Shown here one piece after another: positions 17,345 to 25,521 of a DNA stretch of 64,000 nt; within the stretch, counting starts at the first letter, position 1; every line of letters begins with the position of its first letter. The DNA comes from Aminobacter sp. HY435 (GTDB lineage Bacteria; Pseudomonadota; Alphaproteobacteria; Rhizobiales; Rhizobiaceae). The DNA is taken from positions 1 through 64,000 of the forward strand of contig NZ_JANKZL010000005.1 in NCBI RefSeq assembly GCF_027568395.1, in the 5' to 3' direction. Below the pieces are notes generated by a model. The model searched no databases, was not told the DNA's origin, and saw only the letters and a list, made by a program, of their open reading frames with translations. The translations under genes and the position numbers were made by a program.

Positions 17345-17809
17345 ATGGATCTGAGTGATCTGATCGAGGTACCGGCAATCATGCCGGCCTTGAAGGCGAA
17401 CTCGAAGAAGCAGCTTTTGCAACTTCTCGCCGAACGGGCCGCAGCGATTTCCGGCATCCCCGAGCGGGAGGTGTTCGACACCATCCTCCAGCGCGAGCGT
17501 CTTGGCTCGACTGGCGTTGGTAACGGCATCGCCATACCGCATGGAAAGCTCGCAGGCGTGAAGCGTATCACCGGGGTCTTCGCCCGGCTTGAAACGCCTG
17601 TTGATTTTGAAGCTCTGGACGACCAGCCGGTCGATCTGGTCTTCCTGCTTCTGGCGCCGGAAGGCGCTGGCGCGGACCATCTCAAGGCGCTGTCGCGCAT
17701 CGCGCGCGTCCTGCGCGACGCCGACACAGTGGCCAAGATCAGGGGCACGCGCGATGCTTCGGCCATCCACGCGCTTCTGTCGGAAACGCCGGCCTCGCAC
17801 GCCGCCTGA
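17345..17809 (+). CDS. ptsN: PtsN, nitrogen-PTS enzyme IIA
   Basis: Phosphoryl acceptor of the nitrogen-related phosphotransferase system (PtsP-PtsO-PtsN); it regulates potassium transport and other metabolic targets rather than importing sugar. The 154-residue IIA-Ntr domain has the phosphorylated histidine in GVGNGIAIPHGKL. Start 17345 is chosen because AAGGGA precedes it and it gives the usual MDLSDLI opening. It is the last gene of the rpoN cluster and is followed by a strong terminator. Confidence 0.95.
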   Translation: MDLSDLIEVPAIMPALKANSKKQLLQLLAERAAAISGIPEREVFDTILQRERLGSTGVGNGIAIPHGKLAGVKRITGVFARLETPVDFEALDDQPVDLVFLLLAPEGAGADHLKALSRIARVLRDADTVAKIRGTRDASAIHALLSETPASHAA

Positions 17810-17833
17810 ATTCTGTTGTTTGAAAAGTTCGGG

Positions 17834-17858
17834 AAGGGGCCGCCTGCGCGGCCCTTTT
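17834..17858 (+). terminator. Rho-independent terminator after ptsN
   Basis: The arms GGGCCGC (17837-17843) and GCGGCCC (17848-17854) pair perfectly around a CTGC loop, and four T residues follow (17855-17858). It starts 25 nt after the ptsN stop and ends the lpt-rpoN-hpf-ptsN transcript. Confidence 0.85.
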
Positions 17859-17948
17859 CGTTTGGCCAATTCACCGCCAGAGCGCGCTGCGCTCCGGCCT
17901 TGCTTCAGCATGGAGATGCGAGAACCGAGATTGGCCCTCGCGACGCCG

Positions 17949-18206
17949 TCAGTGAAGGGCGACGGTCGTCAGGTCGTTTTCCATCGCACCGGCCAGCGCG
18001 CGGTCGCGCGCATCCGAGAGCAGGATCGGTTCGCCATTGGCGGAAAACAGCGCCCAAAGCTCGAGGCCGGGGTCGATCTCCGTCAGGCCGGGAAACCGGC
18101 CGCGCAGGTCGTCGCTGGTGACTTTCCTGAGATAGGCGACGGAACCTTCGCCGAGATGGGCGAGTTCGCCCGTGGTCATGGTGTTCCTGGGTGCGGTACT
18201 GGGCAT
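17949..18206 (-). CDS. DUF1150 family protein
   Basis: An 85-residue acidic protein of the DUF1150 family, found almost only in alphaproteobacteria and typically next to an Hsp20 gene, as here. It reads GELAHLGEGSVAYLRKV and ends with an LLSDARDRALAGAMENDL stretch. The function is unknown; the position suggests a stress-linked role. The start at 18206 has AAGGAGG 7 nt upstream. It follows the Hsp20 gene by 62 nt and may be cotranscribed. Confidence 0.8.
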   Translation of the reverse strand: MPSTAPRNTMTTGELAHLGEGSVAYLRKVTSDDLRGRFPGLTEIDPGLELWALFSANGEPILLSDARDRALAGAMENDLTTVALH

Positions 18207-18268
18207 TTTCAGCCTCCTTCCAGCTGGGATGCCTGGGTGGCCATCCCGCATAAGAGCTTCGGCAACGT

Positions 18269-18694
18269 CTACTCTGCCACCGATATGTTTATTTTCCGTA
18301 CCAGCCGCTCGGCTTCCGGGCGATCCAGATCGACCGAGAGCAGGCCATTCTTCAGGTCGGCCGCAATCACCCGCATGCCGTCCGCCAGCACGAAGCAACG
18401 TTGGAACTGCCGTGAGGCGATGCCACGATGCAGGAACTCGCGCTCCTTGTCGTCGTTCTGGCGCCCACGCACGATCAACTGGTTCTCTTCGACCGTGACC
18501 TCGAGGTCGTTTTCGGCAAAGCCGGCGACGGCCAGCGTTATCCGCAGCCTCTCGCCCCTCTCGTCGGCATCCCTGATGCGTTCGATGTTGTAGGGCGGGT
18601 AGCTGTCGCCCGACTTGGCCAGACGCTCCAGCGTCTTTTCCATCGTGTCGAAGCCAAGAAGAAGCGGGCTCGAAAATGGCGTCATGCGGCTCAT
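18269..18694 (-). CDS. Hsp20/IbpA-type small heat-shock protein
   Basis: ATP-independent holdase of 141 residues that binds unfolding proteins and forms large oligomers. The alpha-crystallin domain (about 35-130) begins YNIERIRDADERGERLRITLAVAGF, continues with ENQLIVRGRQND, and has the conserved LLSVDLDRPE block; the C-terminal KINI gives the I-X-I oligomer anchor. The start is ATG 18694 with an upstream GGAGG, slightly far at 12 nt; a second ATG lies 9 nt later. Confidence 0.9.
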   Translation of the reverse strand: MSRMTPFSSPLLLGFDTMEKTLERLAKSGDSYPPYNIERIRDADERGERLRITLAVAGFAENDLEVTVEENQLIVRGRQNDDKEREFLHRGIASRQFQRCFVLADGMRVIAADLKNGLLSVDLDRPEAERLVRKINISVAE

Positions 18695-18824
18695 GTTACA
18701 GCTTGTCCTCCGAGAGCGACATAAAGCGGAAAAACCCAAGTGGCATTTCTCCGTCTGTTGCTGATATGGTCCGCCGCTTCGGCAACTTCAAGACTGCAAA
18801 AAAACTGCCCAACAAGGAAAGAAA

Positions 18825-19766
18825 ATGCCCGAACCGCGCAAGATCATCATCGACACCGACCCCGGTCAGGACGATGCCGTCGCCATATTGCTGGCGCTCG
18901 GAAGTGCCGAGCTGGAAATCATCGGCATCACCGCCGTTGCCGGCAACGTGCCCCTGAAGTTGACCGAGAAGAATGCTCGCAAGATCTGCGAGCTGGCCGG
19001 CCGCCCCGATATCAAGGTCTATGCCGGCGCCATTCGCCCGTTGGTGCGCGAACTGGTCACCGCCGAGGAAGTTCACGGCAAGACCGGCCTGAACGGTCCG
19101 GACCTGCCCGAGCCCAAGATGAAGCTCCAAGAGCAGTATGCCGTCGACTATCTCGTCGAGACGCTGATGCGGGAGGAAGCCGGCACCATCACGCTCTGCC
19201 CGCTTGGCCCGCTGACCAACATCGCGCTCGCCATGATCCGCGAGCCGAGGATCGCGTCGCGCATCAAGGAAATCGTTTTGATGGGCGGCGGGTTCTTCGA
19301 GGGCGGCAATGTCACGCCGTCGGCCGAGTTCAACATCTATGTCGATCCGCATGCCGCCGACGTGGTGTTCCGCTCGGGCGTGCCGATCGTCATGATGCCG
19401 CTCGACGTAACCCACAAGGCCCTGACCACCACCAAGCGCACCGAGGCGTTCCGCAAGCTCGGCACCAAGGTCGGCCTCGCCACGGCCCAGATGCTGGAGT
19501 TTTTCGAGCGTTACGACGAAGGCAAATACGGCACCGATGGCGGCCCGCTGCATGATCCGTGCGTCATCGCTTACCTTTTGAAGCCGGAGCTGTTCCAGGG
19601 TCGCCACTGCAACGTGACCGTCGAGACGTCGTCCGAGCTGACGATGGGCATGACCGTCATCGACTGGTGGGGCGTCACCAAGCGTCCGAAGAATGCCACC
19701 GTCATGCGCGACATCGACCATGACGGCTTCTTCGCGCTTTTGGTCGAGCGTCTCGGCCGGCTCTGA
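18825..19766 (+). CDS. Inosine-uridine preferring nucleoside hydrolase
   Basis: Hydrolyses the N-glycosidic bond of ribonucleosides, releasing base and ribose. The 313-residue protein opens IIIDTDPGQDDAVAILLAL, the calcium-binding DxDxxxDD motif of the IU-nucleoside hydrolase family. It also has the KTGLNGPDLP loop, VLMGGGFFEGGNVTPSAEFNIYVDP, and the late GGPLHDPCVIAYLL with a calcium-ligand Asp. A ribokinase gene 700 nt beyond it could use the ribose, though a LysE exporter on the other strand lies between them. A strong terminator follows. Confidence 0.93.
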   Translation: MPEPRKIIIDTDPGQDDAVAILLALGSAELEIIGITAVAGNVPLKLTEKNARKICELAGRPDIKVYAGAIRPLVRELVTAEEVHGKTGLNGPDLPEPKMKLQEQYAVDYLVETLMREEAGTITLCPLGPLTNIALAMIREPRIASRIKEIVLMGGGFFEGGNVTPSAEFNIYVDPHAADVVFRSGVPIVMMPLDVTHKALTTTKRTEAFRKLGTKVGLATAQMLEFFERYDEGKYGTDGGPLHDPCVIAYLLKPELFQGRHCNVTVETSSELTMGMTVIDWWGVTKRPKNATVMRDIDHDGFFALLVERLGRL

Positions 19767-19790
19767 GGCGACAAGCTACCGGCATGTTCG

Positions 19791-19817
19791 AAAGGGCGGC
19801 GACTGCCGCCCTTTTTT
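19791..19817 (+). terminator. Terminator between nucleoside hydrolase and LysE genes
   Basis: The arms AAGGGCGGC (19792-19800) and GCCGCCCTT (19805-19813) pair around a GACT loop, and a run of T follows (to 19817). A short A-run on the other side means that it can also serve the convergent LysE-family gene ending at 19828. Confidence 0.85.
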
Positions 19818-19827
19818 GTTTCTCGGC

Positions 19828-20442
19828 CTATTTCGCGCGCGAAAACGCCAGCCACACCCCGCCGCCGACAAGGAACGTGCCCGATATGCGGGTCATCAGC
19901 TTCAGGCGCCTGGCTGACAGGAACTTGCCGGCGCGGCCTGCGGCAACCGCATAGGTGGAGTCCGACAGCGCGGCAAAAACCATCGCTGTCGCGCCCATGA
20001 TGACGATCTGCTGGGCATAGTTGGCGGTCGGGTCGATGAACTGCGGAATGAAAGCGCCGAAGAAGATCAGCGTCTTGGGATTGCTGACGGCGACAAGAAG
20101 GCCCTGCAGGAAAAAGCCGCCGCGTGGCCGTTTCGGCATGCCGTTGGCGGCAAGTTCGCCGCCCGAGCGGAACATCTGGATGCCGAGCCAGATCAGATAG
20201 GCGGCCCCGAGCAGCCTGACCCATTCGAACCAGTGGCCCATCGCCTCGATCATCTGGTTGAGGCCGATGCCGACGATGGCGATCATCACGGCGACCCCGA
20301 TCTGCGTACCCGCGGCGTTGAGCAGGCCGGCGCGGGTGCCGTGGCGGATGCTCGAAGCGATGATCAGCGTGACTGTCGGTCCCGGGATCAGGACGATGAC
20401 GATGCAGGCAACGACATAGGCGGCATAGACTTCCAGCGACAT
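19828..20442 (-). CDS. LysE/RhtB-family exporter
   Basis: A 204-residue inner-membrane protein with about six hydrophobic segments, of the LysE/RhtB superfamily that exports amino acids or related small molecules. Typical signatures are LIPGPTVTLIIASSIRHG near residue 20 and LLVAVSNPKTLIFFGAFIPQF near residue 110. The substrate cannot be told. ATG at 20442 has GGAGGA 6 nt upstream; the ATG at 20448 would sit right against that site. Confidence 0.88.
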   Translation of the reverse strand: MSLEVYAAYVVACIVIVLIPGPTVTLIIASSIRHGTRAGLLNAAGTQIGVAVMIAIVGIGLNQMIEAMGHWFEWVRLLGAAYLIWLGIQMFRSGGELAANGMPKRPRGGFFLQGLLVAVSNPKTLIFFGAFIPQFIDPTANYAQQIVIMGATAMVFAALSDSTYAVAAGRAGKFLSARRLKLMTRISGTFLVGGGVWLAFSRAK

Positions 20443-20508
20443 GGACATTCCTCCAACTATCGATGGCAAATAAGCATCGTCGGGCAGAGTCTGTCCAGTG
20501 CGCCTGTC

Positions 20509-21408
20509 TCAGGCCTTCAGCGTCTCGTCGACCTCGGCGGCAAGCGGTATGGCGGGCTGGGCGCCGGGCTTGAGGCAGGCAAGCGATCCGGCGGCCGCGG
20601 CGCGTGCGAGCGCCTGTTCCAGATCCAGGCCGGCCGACAGGCCTGCCGCGAGATAGCCGCAGAAGGTGTCGCCGGCACCGACGGTGTCGACCGGTTTGAT
20701 CTTCAGAGCTGCAACCTGCACCAGGTCCACGCCCTTGGCAGCAATGACGCCTTCCCCGCCCAACGTGACGATGACGGTAGCGCCGGTGCGGCGGGCGAAC
20801 TCGAGCATGCGTTCGCTGCGTTCGCCGGCCGGCAGTTCCAGGGCCCCGGCATAGAGGTCGAATTCGGTTTCGTTGGCGACGACATAGTCGGCCTTGCCGA
20901 CAAGGCTCGCCGCCTCGGCGCGGAAGGGCGCGGTGTTCAACAGCGTGGTGGCGCCGGCCTTGCGCGCCGCCGCCAGCGCGGCGTCGACGGTTGGCAGCGG
21001 AATTTCATGCTGCAGCAGCACGACGTCGCCCTTCGCGAACCGCGCCTTGGCGAGGTCGCCCGGTACCACCGTGCCGTTGGCGCCGGGAACCACCGCGATC
21101 ATGTTCTCGCCGTCGCTGCCAACCAGGATCAGCGCGATGCCAGTTGCGGCATGCATTTCGGCGACGCCCGAGAGGTCGACGCCTGCGTCCTTGAGATAGG
21201 CGAGCGCTTCACCGGCGAAGGCGTCCTTGCCGACTGCGCCGACCATGCGGACCTTTGCGCCGGCGCGTGCCGCAGCCAGCGCCTGGTTGGCGCCCTTGCC
21301 GCCGGGGGCGGATTTGAAGTCGCCGCCGGGAACGGTCTCGCCTGGCCCCGGCAAACGGCCGACGGTGGCAATGAGGTCGAGGTTGATGGATCCGACAACG
21401 GTGATCAC
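20509..21408 (-). CDS. rbsK: Ribokinase
   Basis: Phosphorylates D-ribose to ribose 5-phosphate. The 299-residue PfkB-family kinase shows VVGSINLDLIATVGRLPGPGET at the start, the substrate-binding GGKGANQALAAARAGA motif, and the C-terminal anion-hole and catalytic base motif PVDTVGAGDTFCGYLAAGLS. No ribose ABC transporter adjoins it, so the likely ribose source is intracellular nucleoside breakdown by the nearby nucleoside hydrolase; this link is inferred. Confidence 0.93.
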   Translation of the reverse strand: MITVVGSINLDLIATVGRLPGPGETVPGGDFKSAPGGKGANQALAAARAGAKVRMVGAVGKDAFAGEALAYLKDAGVDLSGVAEMHAATGIALILVGSDGENMIAVVPGANGTVVPGDLAKARFAKGDVVLLQHEIPLPTVDAALAAARKAGATTLLNTAPFRAEAASLVGKADYVVANETEFDLYAGALELPAGERSERMLEFARRTGATVIVTLGGEGVIAAKGVDLVQVAALKIKPVDTVGAGDTFCGYLAAGLSAGLDLEQALARAAAAGSLACLKPGAQPAIPLAAEVDETLKA

Positions 21409-21559
21409 GGCAGTCTCCCGGCAAGTTGGGCGGGAACCTACCGCGTGTCTGGCCGTCTTGCCAGATGGGGCTCGCCTATTCGCAACGGAAGACGACCTGT
21501 GCCCGATAGTGTCCGGGCCGGGAAGATACCAGTCGATTTGGCGGCAGTGTCGCGCGAAG

Positions 21560-22453
21560 TTAACGCGCGACCTGTCCGGCCTCCCAGCCCAGGATGGCGC
21601 GCTTGCGCGTCAGCCCCCAGTGGTAGCCCGTCAGCGCACCCGACTTGCCGAGCGCCCGATGGCACGGCACGACGAACGACAGCGGGTTGGCGCCCACGGC
21701 GGCGCCGACAGCCCGGCTTGCCTTTGGCGAGCCGATGTCTGCGGCGATCGACGAATAGGTGCAGGCGCGCCCCATCGGGATCTTGAGCAGGGCGTCCCAC
21801 ACGCGCAACTGGAAATCAGTGCCGATCATCACCACCCGCAGCGGCTGGTCGGCGCGCCAGCGGCTTGGGTCGAAGATGCGTGCCGCGTATGGTGCGGTCG
21901 CCGCCATGTCCTCGACATAGGTTGCGTTGGGCCAGCGGCCGGACATGTCGGCGAAGGCCGCGCGCTCCTCGCCGGCGTCGTTGAAGGACAGCCCGGCCAG
22001 CCCGCGGTCCGTGACCATGATCAGCGCCACGCCGAACGGCGAGATGTGGAAGCCGTAGCGGATGGTCAGGCCGGCGCCGCGCGTCTTGTAGTCGCCCGGC
22101 GACATCGCCTCGTGGGTGACGAACAGGTCGTGCAGTCGTCCCGGGCCGGACATGCCGAGTTCGAACGACGTTTCCAGCAGCGGAATGCCGTCGTCGAGCA
22201 GGCGCCGGGCATGATCGAGCGTCACCGCCTGTAGAAAGGCTTTCGGCGACAGGCCGGCCCAGCGGCTGAACAGCTTCTGCAGGCTCGTCGGGGTTTCGCC
22301 GACTTCGTCGGCCAGGGCCTCGAGCGAGGGCTGGTCGCGATAGTCGAGGCTGATCTTTTCGATCACCCGGCGCACGGTCTCATACTCGGCGCCGACTGGT
22401 GTGATGTCCCGCTGCAGCGTGGCGACAGGACTCATTTTCGTCTGTGCGTTCAT
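21560..22453 (-). CDS. Ada-like protein: AraC-type DNA-binding plus O6-methylguanine-DNA methyltransferase
   Basis: A 297-residue fusion. The N-terminal half (about 20-120) is an AraC-type helix-turn-helix region (LEALADEVGETPTSLQKLFSRWAG). The C-terminal part (about 205-295) is the alkyltransferase domain with the acceptor cysteine in FVVPCHRALGKSG and YHWGLTRKRAILGWE. Unlike E. coli Ada it lacks the N-terminal zinc/Cys domain that senses methylphosphotriesters, so how it could be switched on as an activator is unclear. ATG at 22453 has AAGGAG 8 nt upstream. Confidence 0.88.
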   Translation of the reverse strand: MNAQTKMSPVATLQRDITPVGAEYETVRRVIEKISLDYRDQPSLEALADEVGETPTSLQKLFSRWAGLSPKAFLQAVTLDHARRLLDDGIPLLETSFELGMSGPGRLHDLFVTHEAMSPGDYKTRGAGLTIRYGFHISPFGVALIMVTDRGLAGLSFNDAGEERAAFADMSGRWPNATYVEDMAATAPYAARIFDPSRWRADQPLRVVMIGTDFQLRVWDALLKIPMGRACTYSSIAADIGSPKASRAVGAAVGANPLSFVVPCHRALGKSGALTGYHWGLTRKRAILGWEAGQVAR

Positions 22454-22520
22454 GGCTGTGTCTCCTTGAACGCCAATATCGCTGCCCAGCCTGGCTTTTC
22501 CCACCCGTTTCCTGCTTTCG

Positions 22521-23015
22521 TCAGCCGGCCCTGGCCGTCGCCAGCGCACGCGAGAATGCGGTCGCGAAGCTTTCCCGGTCGTCGGGATTTAGGAAGCTGC
22601 CGATCGGCACATTTTGCTCCCGCGACACCACGGCCATGCCGGTGATGCCGATTTCGTCGTGGCGCGACACTGAAAACCGGGCCCAGAACGGGTTGAAGTG
22701 AAACCGCTCGGACTTGCCCGAAGGTGCCGTCTTCAGGATGTCGAGGCTGGTGCGCGAGATGCTGACCTCTTCGCGGGCCCGGCCGGCGCGATAATTCAGC
22801 CTGAAGGCGATGTAGAGGCCGATCACATCCAGCCCGAAGAAACCGAAGATCGGCCATGCGCCCTGGCTGAGGAACACCACCCCGGTGGCGAGCCAGCCGA
22901 AAGCCAGCGCTCCCATCAACACCATGAAGCCGGTCCGGCCGAGTGACCGGTGCGGCAACAAAAGCGCCTTGAAGAAGGGCTCGTCGGCGGCGAATGTGGC
23001 GTTTGTCTCGCTCAT
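22521..23015 (-). CDS. DUF2244 domain membrane protein
   Basis: A 164-residue protein with two membrane segments (about 25-70) and the DUF2244 layout: ALLLPHRSLGRTGFMVLM near the N-terminus, then AFRLNYRAGRAREEVSISR and FNPFWARFSVSRHD in a C-terminal cytoplasmic part. The function is unknown. It lies divergent to nth with only 22 nt between the start codons, a pairing common in alphaproteobacteria. No clear Shine-Dalgarno precedes the ATG. Confidence 0.8.
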   Translation of the reverse strand: MSETNATFAADEPFFKALLLPHRSLGRTGFMVLMGALAFGWLATGVVFLSQGAWPIFGFFGLDVIGLYIAFRLNYRAGRAREEVSISRTSLDILKTAPSGKSERFHFNPFWARFSVSRHDEIGITGMAVVSREQNVPIGSFLNPDDRESFATAFSRALATARAG

Positions 23016-23037
23016 GCGGGTTAATTATAGAAGGCCC
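23016..23037. promoter_or_regulatory. 22-nt divergent intergenic region of DUF2244 and nth
   Basis: On the minus strand a perfect TATAAT lies at 23029-23024, 8 nt before the DUF2244 ATG, with CTTGGG 17 nt further upstream inside the nth coding region. Transcription from it would start at or next to the ATG, so a leaderless mRNA is possible. On the plus strand only a short AAGG precedes nth, and any nth promoter must overlap the DUF2244 gene. Confidence 0.35.
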
Positions 23038-23850
23038 ATGAAAAACCCCAAGCCCAAAGATACGCCGAAGACGTCGCAGGCTGTCGGCCGCGGAACGTCA
23101 GCAGCCAAGCCGAAGTCGCGCGCGGTTCGCCGCCGCTCGCTCTATGCGCCTGCCGAGGTGCACGAGATCTTTCGCCGTTTTTCCGTTCAGCGGCCCGAGC
23201 CAAGGGGCGAGCTTGAGCATGTCAACGCGTTCACCCTGCTGGTGGCGGTGGTTTTGTCGGCGCAGGCAACCGACATCGGCGTCAACAAGGCAACGCGCGC
23301 GCTGTTTGCCATTGCCGACACGCCGGAAAAGATGCTGGCCCTCGGGGAGGAGACGGTCGGCCAGCATATCCGTACCATCGGCTTGTGGCGCAACAAGGCC
23401 AAGAACGTCATCGCCCTGTCCGAGGCGTTGATTCGCGACCACGGCGGCGAGGTGCCCGACGAGCGGGACCTTCTGGTCCAGTTGCCCGGCGTCGGCCGCA
23501 AGACCGCCAACGTGGTGCTCAACATGGCCTTCGGTCAGCACACCATGGCGGTCGACACGCATATCCTGCGGATCGGCAATCGCATCGGGCTCGCGCCCGG
23601 CAAGACCCCCGACCAGGTCGAGGCGATGCTCGTCAGGATCATTCCCGATGAGTTCATGCTGCATGCCCACCATTGGCTGATCCTGCACGGCCGCTATGTC
23701 TGCAAGGCGCGCAAGCCCGATTGCTGGCGCTGCGTCATCGCCGATATCTGCAAGTCGCCGGAGAAATCCACCGATGAGCCGGCGCCGCTGGTGCCGCTGG
23801 AGGATCTCGACCCGGTCGAGGTCGCCGAGGCCGAAGTCGCCGCCCAATAG
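23038..23850 (+). CDS. nth: Endonuclease III
   Basis: Bifunctional DNA glycosylase/AP lyase that removes oxidised pyrimidines. The 270-residue protein has a basic N-terminal extension (about 35 residues), the helix-hairpin-helix LPGVGRKTANVVLNMAFG with the catalytic lysine, the catalytic aspartate in VDTHILRIGNRIG, and a 4Fe-4S cluster from four cysteines spaced C-x6-C-x2-C-x5-C in YVCKARKPDCWRCVIADIC. The C-terminal tail beyond the cluster is Glu/Pro-rich. Confidence 0.95.
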   Translation: MKNPKPKDTPKTSQAVGRGTSAAKPKSRAVRRRSLYAPAEVHEIFRRFSVQRPEPRGELEHVNAFTLLVAVVLSAQATDIGVNKATRALFAIADTPEKMLALGEETVGQHIRTIGLWRNKAKNVIALSEALIRDHGGEVPDERDLLVQLPGVGRKTANVVLNMAFGQHTMAVDTHILRIGNRIGLAPGKTPDQVEAMLVRIIPDEFMLHAHHWLILHGRYVCKARKPDCWRCVIADICKSPEKSTDEPAPLVPLEDLDPVEVAEAEVAAQ

Positions 23851-23930
23851 CCTGTCCTGGCGTATGGCGTACTGTCAGGAGCCTGCGCAACTGCCGTTGA
23901 CGGATTCGCACGGCCCGGCAAGGATAGGCG

Positions 23931-24158
23931 ATGGCCTTGTCCCGCGACATCAACCCCATGCCGGACTGGATCCGCTCGGCTCTCGTGGCGCGCCGGCTGC
24001 TCGAAGCCTATGAAAGACGGCCCGACTACCAGCGCAACGACTATCTCGGCTGGATTGCCCGCGCCAAGCTCGATGCGACGCGCGGCAAACGCCTCGAACA
24101 GATGCTCGACGAACTCGAGCGCGGCGGAGTCTACATGCGCATGGTCTGGAAGGGCTGA
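23931..24158 (+). CDS. YdeI/OmpD-associated family small protein
   Basis: A 75-residue protein matching the C-terminal half of the YdeI/OmpD-associated (OmdA) family: RRPDYQRNDYLGWIARAKLDATRGKRLEQMLDEL, ending GGVYMRMVWKG. Longer relatives have been called bacteriocin-protection proteins, but the biochemical role is unknown. AAGGATAGG precedes the ATG. It lies 80 nt after nth in the same direction. Confidence 0.7.
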   Translation: MALSRDINPMPDWIRSALVARRLLEAYERRPDYQRNDYLGWIARAKLDATRGKRLEQMLDELERGGVYMRMVWKG

Positions 24159-24247
24159 GCGCCGCTGGCGAAGCAGCTGTCGCCATCTGGCCTGCTGCCT
24201 TTCCGCGCGGCCGTGCTATGGCATGGCGGCCAGATGGAGCCGCAATC

Positions 24248-24787
24248 ATGCCCGCCTTTTCCCTAGACGACATCCCGGTCATCGAGACCGAGCGAACGAT
24301 CCTCAGGCCGCATCGTCTTGAAGATTTCGACGCCTATGCCGCCATGTGGGCGGACCCTGTCGTCACGCGATTCATTGCCAAGCCGAGGACGCGCGAGGAA
24401 AGCTGGCAGCGCTTCTTGCGCCATGCCGGCTCCTGGTCGCTGATCGGCTTTGGTTTCTGGGCGGTCGAGGAAAAGGCGTCGGGACGTTTTGTCGGCGAGG
24501 CCGGCTTCCACGACCTGAAGCGCGATATCTCGCCTTCGATCGAAGGCATTCCGGAGGCTGGCTGGGGCTTCGCCGCCGACATGCACGGCAGGGGCATCGC
24601 CAGCGAGACTGTGGCGGCGTTTGTGCGCTGGGCCGACGGCCGTTTTTCCGGCCGCACGGTCTGCATCATCGATCCGGCCAATGGCGCTTCGTTGCGCGTC
24701 GCCGAGAAGAACGGCTACCGCGAGATTGGCCGGACCACCTATCACGGCGAACCGACCATCCTGTTCGAGCGCCAGCGCAACCTGTAG
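24248..24787 (+). CDS. GNAT-family N-acetyltransferase (RimJ/RimL type)
   Basis: A 179-residue acetyltransferase of the RimJ/RimL-like GNAT subgroup. It opens VIETERTILRPHRLEDFDAYAAMW, the usual first strand and helix. It has an FWAVEEKASGRFVGEAGF central strand pair, the acetyl-CoA-binding DMHGRGIASETVAAFVRWA, and the PANGASLRVAEKNGYREIG segment near the end. The substrate is unknown. ATG 24248 follows GGAG by 8 nt. Confidence 0.88.
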   Translation: MPAFSLDDIPVIETERTILRPHRLEDFDAYAAMWADPVVTRFIAKPRTREESWQRFLRHAGSWSLIGFGFWAVEEKASGRFVGEAGFHDLKRDISPSIEGIPEAGWGFAADMHGRGIASETVAAFVRWADGRFSGRTVCIIDPANGASLRVAEKNGYREIGRTTYHGEPTILFERQRNL

Positions 24788-24824
24788 CCCGGGCTCCGCG
24801 CCAAGGCAGGCGGCAAGCCGGGTT

Positions 24825-24927
24825 AGCGCATCGGCCCGAAAATCGGACCCGATTTTCGGAAAGCACGATGCGCCAACTCAGTAAGTTAGAGCGTCCTTTG
24901 TGCGTCCGTTCGGACGCACGGCGCTCT
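24825..24927 (+). repeat. 103-bp interspersed repeat, copy 1
   Basis: This segment is the reverse complement of 41509-41611 with only three differences in 103 bases that I can count. It contains two inner dyads, GCGTCCGTTCGGACGC and a CCGAAAATCGG...CCGATTTTCGG pair, so it can fold into two hairpins. It fills the gap between the convergent GNAT and protease genes, suggesting a bidirectional terminator-like or mobile palindromic element. Confidence 0.85.
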
Positions 24928-24933
24928 AGTTGC

Positions 24934-25521
24934 CTACTGCTCGGCGGCGGTCGTCCGCACCGGCTTTGCTGTGCCGATGCGCTCCCAGCGGCCACCGTTG
25001 CCCTGCGCCTGCCGGGCGAAGTAGCTGTAGGGTGTGCGTGACCAGTCGCGAACCGAGCTTGTCCGGTTGTCCAGGATCAGGTCGCCTTCGCTGGTGCGTA
25101 CGGTGAGCACCGTATGCCCTTCGCCCCGGTAACGCGCCACGGTCAGCAGCAGCGCCGACGCCGGCCAGCCGCGCTTGAGCAGTTCGCGCTTCTTGAGGAT
25201 GGCGAAATCTTCGCAATCGCCATAGGCGGCCGGCACGCGCCAATCGTCATCCTTGCCGACATTGGCGATGTCGCTGCGTTCCTTGATCCGCGAATTGACC
25301 GAACTGTTGACCTGCTTGAGTTCGGACTTGAGGTCGCCCTGCAGGGCGACGACCTTCTGGCCGCCCGACGTGCTGCAAAGCCCGGGCTCGCGGCTGCAGA
25401 AAGAAGAGAAGGCCGGCGGCGCGAACGCCTTGCCGGTGGTTTGCATGGTGGTGCCGGCTTGCGCGGCGATGGTGCAGGCAAAAGTAGTGGCAAGCGCAGT
25501 CAGCGCGACATAGCGTTTCAC
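24934..25521 (-). CDS. Small bacterial transglutaminase-like cysteine peptidase (BTLCP)
   Basis: A 195-residue secreted protein with a signal peptide ending near AAQAG (about residue 22) and a DUF920/BTLCP domain. The catalytic triad can be read as Cys in AYGDCEDFAILKKREL, His in GEGHTVLTVRT and Asp in DLILDNRT. The family includes LapG, which cuts surface adhesins in the periplasm. The gene lies downstream of the type I secretion genes on the same strand, 363 nt away, making this the second BTLCP protein at the locus. Its target is unknown. Confidence 0.85.
   Translation of the reverse strand: MKRYVALTALATTFACTIAAQAGTTMQTTGKAFAPPAFSSFCSREPGLCSTSGGQKVVALQGDLKSELKQVNSSVNSRIKERSDIANVGKDDDWRVPAAYGDCEDFAILKKRELLKRGWPASALLLTVARYRGEGHTVLTVRTSEGDLILDNRTSSVRDWSRTPYSYFARQAQGNGGRWERIGTAKPVRTTAAEQ

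Noticed and set aside
20233-21786. A 517-codon plus-strand open frame across the LysE, ribokinase and ada genes
   Set aside because: It is antisense to three real genes with clear motifs and start sites; its composition is typical of a reverse-frame shadow.
24825-24927. Possible CRISPR or tRNA-like structure in the 103-bp repeat
   Set aside because: Only two distant copies exist in the window, without regular spacers, and the dyads do not form a cloverleaf.
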